Origin: Flavihumibacter cheonanensis
Lineage (GTDB): Bacteria > Bacteroidota > Bacteroidia > Chitinophagales > Chitinophagaceae
Assembly (NCBI RefSeq): GCF_022352215.1
Contig: NZ_JAKRWF010000001.1
Location: 496,001 to 560,000 of the forward strand
DNA: 64,000 nucleotides
Direction of reading: 5' to 3'
Below the pieces are notes generated by a model. It had not been told where the DNA came from. It saw nothing but the letters and a program-made list of their open reading frames with translations, and did no database searches. The stretch's first letter is position 1; each line of letters opens with the position of its first letter. Of the stretch, positions 60,012-64,000 are shown piece after piece. Position numbers and translations under genes: made by a program.

Positions 60012-61139
60012 ATGAACCAGGTATTAGCCAAACTTCAGCAGCATGCTGCAACTGATTTTCTTCCCTTGCAGGGAACGGATTATGTTGAATTTTATGTAGG
60101 GAATGCCAAACAGGCCGCCCATTTTTACAAGACCGCCTTTGGGTTCCAGAGCCTGGCCTATGCAGGACCGGAAACCGGCGTAAAGGACCGCGCGAGTTAT
60201 GCCGTTCGGCAACATAAACTGACTTTCGTATTTACTACCCCATTGAGACCCGATAATCCTATTGCGGATCATATTTATCGCCACGGAGATGGTGTTAAAA
60301 TGCTGGCGCTTCGGGTTGATGATGCCACAAAAGCCTGGAATGATACGACTTTGCGGGGAGCAGACTCCTATATGGAACCACAGCTTTTTACAGATGAATA
60401 CGGCGAACTGATAATGAGTGGTATTAAAACCTATGGTGATACGGTTCATCTTTTTATTGAACGCACCAATTATGCAGGACCTTTTCTTCCTGGTTACCGG
60501 GACTGGAAATCGGAATACAATCCCACAGAAACGGGGTTGTTGTATGTTGACCACTGCGTTGGAAATGTGGGTTGGAACCAGATGGAGAAATGGGTTGGAT
60601 TTTATGAAAATGTAATGGGCTTCCGGAATATTCTGAGTTTTGATGACAAGGATATTTCAACAGAATATTCCGCCTTGATGAGCAAGGTGATGTCTAACGG
60701 AAACGGATATGTGAAATTCCCCATAAATGAACCTGCAGAGGGTAAGAAAAAAAGCCAGGTGGAAGAATTCCTGGATTATTACAATGGGGAAGGATGCCAG
60801 CATGTGGCCCTGGCTACCAATAATATTATTGAAACGGTTTCGGCATTGCGGCAAAGAGGGGTGGAGTTTTTGAAGGTACCCCTGTCTTATTACGATGAAT
60901 TGCTGGATCGGGTGGGACAAATAGATGAAGACCTGGCACCTTTACGTGAGTTGGGTATCCTGGTTGATCGGGATGAGGAAGGTTATTTATTGCAGATATT
61001 TACCAAGCCAGTGGAAGATAGACCTACCCTGTTTTTTGAGATCATTCAGCGAAAAGGGGCAAAAAGTTTTGGTAAGGGAAATTTCAAGGCTTTGTTCGAA
61101 GCCATTGAACGTGAGCAGGAAAAAAGAGGGAATTTATAA
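60012..61139 (+). CDS. hppD: 4-hydroxyphenylpyruvate dioxygenase
   Basis: A protein of 375 residues of the vicinal-oxygen-chelate fold; it converts 4-hydroxyphenylpyruvate to homogentisate in tyrosine degradation. Iron ligands are visible: His in YVDHCVGNVG, His in GCQHVALATNNI, and Glu in TLFFEIIQRKG. Two VOC half-domains run from about 15-160 and 175-355. It has a leader region of about 160 bases with a promoter box, a short frame and a hairpin, and a strong terminator after the stop. Other tyrosine-pathway genes are not in the window. Confidence 0.95.
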   Translation: MNQVLAKLQQHAATDFLPLQGTDYVEFYVGNAKQAAHFYKTAFGFQSLAYAGPETGVKDRASYAVRQHKLTFVFTTPLRPDNPIADHIYRHGDGVKMLALRVDDATKAWNDTTLRGADSYMEPQLFTDEYGELIMSGIKTYGDTVHLFIERTNYAGPFLPGYRDWKSEYNPTETGLLYVDHCVGNVGWNQMEKWVGFYENVMGFRNILSFDDKDISTEYSALMSKVMSNGNGYVKFPINEPAEGKKKSQVEEFLDYYNGEGCQHVALATNNIIETVSALRQRGVEFLKVPLSYYDELLDRVGQIDEDLAPLRELGILVDRDEEGYLLQIFTKPVEDRPTLFFEIIQRKGAKSFGKGNFKALFEAIEREQEKRGNL

Positions 61140-61144
61140 TAAAC

Positions 61145-61178
61145 ATCCCCGGAAGAGCGTTTCCGGGGATTATTTTAT
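61145..61178 (+). terminator. Intrinsic terminator of hppD
   Basis: A perfect 10-bp stem ATCCCCGGAA / TTCCGGGGAT with a six-base loop is followed by TATTTTAT, five bases after the hppD stop. Confidence 0.8.
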
Positions 61179-61227
61179 GGCTTTCTTATCAATTGTTTGT
61201 ATTATTTTAGTGCAGTTCTGATCAACT

Positions 61228-62427
61228 ATGAAAAAAATCAGCATCACCCTATTGATCCTTAGCTGGGTACTTGCTGGATTCTCCCAAACTGCCTACAATG
61301 CCAGTTTTGCAGATTACCAGCGAAATTTTCCCCGCCTCCATGATATCCTTCGCAAAAAAGAAGACAGTCTTCGCCGGCAGTTTATGGAAAAGGGACTATC
61401 CTGGCCAGCTAAATATATCTACCTGCGTTCCTTCAAATATGACAGCCAGCTCGAAGTATGGGTAAAAAACGATAAAAAAGAACCTTTCCAGCTATTTAAA
61501 ACCTACAAGGTTTGTGCAATGGCAGGTACGCTCGGTCCCAAGCGTATGGAGGGTGATTACCAGGTGCCTGAAGGATTTTATTATATCAATGAATTTAATC
61601 CCCGCAGTGTTTACCATTTATCTCTTGGTTTAAACTATCCCAACGCGTCGGATCGTTACCTGAGTGATGCCATTCAGCCTGGTGGAGACATCTATATTCA
61701 TGGCAGTTGTGTTACTACAGGGTGTATCCCGATTACTGATTCCCAAATCGAAGAGTTGTATGCGCTGGCTACTTATGCCAAATCATCCGGGCAAGACTTC
61801 ATACCGGTTCATATATTCCCCGTACGCTTCAATGTAAAAAAGAGTGCAGATTACCTGGGCAGATATGTGCGTGACTTCGCAGATTATGCTCATCTCGCCA
61901 ACAGTTTGAAGGAAGTGTTTTATTATTTCGAAAAACACAAGCAATTGCCATTGATCATGGTTAATAACCGTGGCAGTTATGTGTTGGATGAAGACGTAAA
62001 GAATGCGCTGCCATCTGCAGAAAAAAAGGTGCTGCCCGCACCGGTGGTAAAAAAGAAACGCAGGCATACCGAATTTGATGAGTCAGAAATTCCCACCACT
62101 GTTCATAAATTACCAGAGTTTCCCGGTGGTTCGGATGCCTTCCGTCAATACCTAAGGGATCTGAATAAAAAATTAGGTCCCTATCTTAACGACGATCAGC
62201 ACACCGCTTATGTGTTGGTTGAATTCATCGTAACTGGAAAGGGCAAGGTTTTAAACCCCCGAATCATTCGCGGCGGCAATGATTTGCTCAATGAACACCT
62301 GTTGGATGCACTTGAAGAAATGCCCGACTGGTTACCTGCGGTCCGCGAAGGAAAATCGGTTCCAATGAAACTTAAGCAGACCATCGTAATTGAAAATAAG
62401 CTGCCGGGGGTACAGGTAGGAAGCTAA
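61228..62427 (+). CDS. L,D-transpeptidase (YkuD) fused to a TonB C-terminal domain
   Basis: A protein of 399 residues with a signal peptide (MKKISITLLILSWVLAGFSQ). The YkuD catalytic motif is HGSCVTTGCIPI near residue 160, with the nucleophilic Cys and the His; such enzymes make 3-3 peptidoglycan crosslinks or attach proteins to it. A linker rich in lysine (about 265-285) leads to a TonB_C domain (about 295-395): LPEFPGGSDAFRQYLR, VLVEFIVTGKGKVLNPRII and AVREGKSVPMKLKQTIVI. The fusion is unusual. A 7-base repeat array starts three bases after the stop. Confidence 0.87.
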   Translation: MKKISITLLILSWVLAGFSQTAYNASFADYQRNFPRLHDILRKKEDSLRRQFMEKGLSWPAKYIYLRSFKYDSQLEVWVKNDKKEPFQLFKTYKVCAMAGTLGPKRMEGDYQVPEGFYYINEFNPRSVYHLSLGLNYPNASDRYLSDAIQPGGDIYIHGSCVTTGCIPITDSQIEELYALATYAKSSGQDFIPVHIFPVRFNVKKSADYLGRYVRDFADYAHLANSLKEVFYYFEKHKQLPLIMVNNRGSYVLDEDVKNALPSAEKKVLPAPVVKKKRRHTEFDESEIPTTVHKLPEFPGGSDAFRQYLRDLNKKLGPYLNDDQHTAYVLVEFIVTGKGKVLNPRIIRGGNDLLNEHLLDALEEMPDWLPAVREGKSVPMKLKQTIVIENKLPGVQVGS

Positions 62428-62429
62428 TG

Positions 62430-62478
62430 GAAGTGTGAAGTATGAAGTGAGAACTTAGAAGTAAGAATTTAGAAGTTT
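62430..62478 (+). repeat. Heptamer array after the L,D-transpeptidase gene
   Basis: Seven units in exact phase: GAAGTGT GAAGTAT, GAAGTGA, GAACTTA, GAAGTAA, GAATTTA and GAAGTTT. It starts three bases after the stop codon at 62425-62427 and ends 34 bases before the next gene. Confidence 0.9.
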
Positions 62479-62512
62479 GATTGGGGATAATCTAATTTGA
62501 ATAGTCCATTTG

Positions 62513-63016
62513 ATGGCAAAAAGGGTGCGGCAGCTATTACCGGAATTGGTTTGGGTCATACTTTCTATCTTATTGACCTTTCTACTAACCAGGATCTTAT
62601 TCGGTGCTTTTCATTTAGCGGGTTCGATAGATATCCACTTGCATGATTCCTATTATATAATTCAGAGTTGGGTATTGCTGACCCCCATGATGTTATTCAC
62701 TACGTTTTTTTTATTTATCATCAAAACAAGCATCCGGATATTTTCATCCCTATAAAGCTATTGGGTACTCCTTGCTTCCGGAATTTTCCTGATGGGATCA
62801 ATAAGTTTCCTGATAAAAAAACTCTCACAGGTTGCATCAGCTTGCTGGTCCGTATATCCGCGGTTAGCTGAATCTGGACAGCAACATTTTCCAGTTCCGC
62901 AACCAGACCCAATATCCCATACCCTAACCATTTTTTTGCTACTGGTTCAGCTGCTGATTTTGATCACAACTGTATTCTTTGCATACCGACTTGGGACATC
63001 CGCTCAAAAACAATAA
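62513..63016 (+). pseudogene. Four-helix membrane protein gene with one in-frame stop
   Basis: Two frames in the same phase, 62513-62755 (80 residues) and 62756-63016 (86 codons), are separated only by a TAA at 62753-62755. The second half has no start codon before a membrane segment (SYWVLLASGIFLMGSISF) that is cut if translation begins at the ATG at 62792. Together they give a protein of about 166 residues with four hydrophobic segments and a SIDIHLHDSYYII motif, like the HDTYxVI motif of small membrane proteins common in Bacteroidota and of haem-copper oxidase subunit I. It is probably one gene broken by a recent nonsense mutation, unless the two halves are made separately. Confidence 0.65.
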
Positions 63017-63019
63017 AAG

Positions 63020-63121
63020 ATTGTCTCCCGTTTCCTTTGTCTCCCTTCTTCCTTTGCTCCATCTTCCATTCCTCCATTCTCACGTCTGACTTCTCACGTC
63101 TGACTTCTCACTTCTGAAAAG
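63020..63121 (-). repeat. Heptamer array and purine tract at the 3' end of the aspartokinase gene
   Basis: Five exact units at 63080-63114 (minus strand): GAAGTGA, GAAGTCA, GACGTGA, GAAGTCA and GACGTGA. The aspartokinase stop TGA (63080-63082) is the end of the last unit, and its final residues (RSEKSDVRSQT) are encoded by the array. Beyond the stop, 63020-63079 is a degenerate purine-rich tract on the same strand that seems to keep the period. Confidence 0.85.
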
Positions 63122-64000
63122 CCCCTGCACTGTCTCTGTAGTTTCCTGTTTCAGTACCAATTTTTTTCCGGTGCTTAGTTTTTCGAAAAGCTCTGGTACA
63201 AAGTGACGGATGGTAAGCAGCGACAACCCTTTTTCTAAGGAAACTTCAAACTGGCCCGCTGCTGAATGTGCCAGTTCATCCATTTTTTCCGGGTTATCAT
63301 CCAGCACGCAGGTAAAACTAATGGCCCCATTCTGTGTCATATTAGGCCGAAGCGATAAATGAGCAAATGTTTGATACAATTGCGCAACGGGTTGTTCTCC
63401 TACAAAGGAGAAATCTTTGGATTTAAATTGAAGGAGCACCTGGTTCTCTTTCCATACAATGATGGGTGGAAGATCTTTCACCGGCTTGTTGTGAATGAGG
63501 GTGCCAGGCAAACTGGTATCAAGAAAACACTTTACCTGTAAAGGGATGCTTTTATTCTGAAGCGGCTTGATGGTTTTCGGGTGTATTACCTGGGCTCCAT
63601 AATAGGCCATTTCAATTACTTCGGTATAATTGAGCGTGGAGATGAGTTTTGCATCCTGGAACCGTTTGGGATCTGCATTCATTACACCTGCAACATCTTT
63701 CCAAATGGTTTGTGCACTGGCATCCAGCAGGTTGGCGAATACAGCAGCACTGTAGTCACTTCCTTCACGACCAAGGGTGGTGCTTTCGTTTTCATCCGTT
63801 GAGCCAATGAACCCCTGCGTAAGTACAATGCTGGTTTTACTGAACAGTGGCTTAACCACCTGATTGACTTTAAGAGCACTGTATTCCCAGTCGATATTTG
63901 CATCGCGGAAATTGTCATCTGTGCGGAGTACGTCTCTGACATCCAGCCATTGGTTAGGAATTCCTGCTTCATTCAGAAATGCACTGACAATAGCCGTAGA
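63080..64000 (-). CDS. Aspartokinase (5' end cut by window)
   Basis: The C-terminal 306 residues of a monofunctional aspartate kinase; the frame is open to the right end and about 120-140 N-terminal residues are missing. Seen: STAIVSAFLNEAG, WLDVRDVLRTDD, IVLTQGFIGSTDENESTTLGREGSDYSAAVFA (aspartate/ATP site), WKDVAGVMNADPKRF, IEMAYYGAQVIHPKTIKPL, then two ACT-like regulatory modules (FSFVGEQPVAQLYQTFAHLSLRP and LSLLTIRHFVPELF). It phosphorylates aspartate at the start of Lys, Thr and Met synthesis. The last 11 residues come from a 7-base repeat array. lysC- and thrA-type forms cannot be told apart here; no homoserine dehydrogenase part is attached. Confidence 0.93.
   Translation of the reverse strand, partial: STAIVSAFLNEAGIPNQWLDVRDVLRTDDNFRDANIDWEYSALKVNQVVKPLFSKTSIVLTQGFIGSTDENESTTLGREGSDYSAAVFANLLDASAQTIWKDVAGVMNADPKRFQDAKLISTLNYTEVIEMAYYGAQVIHPKTIKPLQNKSIPLQVKCFLDTSLPGTLIHNKPVKDLPPIIVWKENQVLLQFKSKDFSFVGEQPVAQLYQTFAHLSLRPNMTQNGAISFTCVLDDNPEKMDELAHSAAGQFEVSLEKGLSLLTIRHFVPELFEKLSTGKKLVLKQETTETVQGLFRSEKSDVRSQT

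Noticed and set aside
62753-62755. Stop-codon recoding (for example readthrough) in the HDSYYII gene
   Set aside because: The stop is TAA, not TGA, and no recoding signal is visible; a nonsense mutation is simpler.
31287-63121. Heptamer arrays considered as CRISPR
   Set aside because: Units are seven bases with no spacers, and no cas gene is present.

Overview
This window is chromosomal DNA of a member of the Bacteroidota, most likely of the Chitinophagaceae or a close relative. The evidence is the conserved block rpmB-rpmG-DUF4295-ftsY...rimO, a type IX secretion C-terminal domain, a TonB-receptor-like barrel with a carboxypeptidase-like N-terminal domain, a bacillithiol gene (bshC), LytTR signalling, and repeated promoter -7 boxes of the Bacteroidota type TAnnTTTG. 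I see no prophage, insertion sequence, CRISPR array or rRNA operon. One tRNA gene (His) is present. Genes are cut by both window ends.

Layout. 1-4 kb: a conserved protein of unknown function (cut by the left end), then a four-gene unit on the minus strand made of ABC ATPase, ABC permease, LytS-type kinase and LytTR regulator. 4-16 kb, minus strand: pirin, a DUF1624 membrane protein, a tandem ModF-like ATPase, a 1354-residue PAS/GAF histidine kinase, a T9SS-exported protein and a secreted beta-helix protein with a PDZ domain. 16-25 kb, mostly plus strand: an exported metallo-beta-lactamase-fold protein, a lipoprotein, a CCG-domain iron-sulfur protein (minus), a Crp/Fnr regulator followed by a compact YHS-DoxX-DM13-barrel-YceI envelope operon, and a coupled DinB-NRDE-ATP-grasp-LysE operon that overlaps a GNAT gene. 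25-31 kb: an outer membrane barrel, DUF445, tRNA-His and a tail-specific protease. 31-39 kb, minus strand: DinB, subtilase, ALDH7-type dehydrogenase, panB, ppx and ppk. 39-43 kb: ribosomal proteins L28 and L33, DUF4295, FtsY, RimO and a cytochrome c. 43-52 kb: an orphan molybdenum hydroxylase subunit, an AlkD-like protein, an apiosidase-like glycosidase, a sterol-desaturase-family protein, a D-amino-acid dehydrogenase-like flavoprotein and bshC. 52-60 kb, minus strand: purE, an RND efflux operon and purK. 60-64 kb: hppD, an L,D-transpeptidase fused to a TonB C-terminal domain, a membrane-protein gene broken by one stop codon, and a partial aspartokinase.

The most unusual signal is not a protein. 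A family of 7-base tandem repeats (GAAGTGA-like) occurs at five places, always at the 3' end of a gene, and always with the purine-rich strand equal to the coding strand of the adjacent gene (six genes: prc, ppx, bshC, purE, the L,D-transpeptidase and aspartokinase). In four of these the array itself supplies the stop codon and the last residues. Between the convergent genes bshC and purE two opposed arrays form a 19-bp hairpin. A second, unrelated repeat with an 11-base period lies upstream of the rpmB promoter. Other points worth attention are the Crp/Fnr-linked redox-like envelope operon with a candidate operator, the ATP-grasp/LysE operon, and an ABC ATPase whose two catalytic sites look asymmetric.
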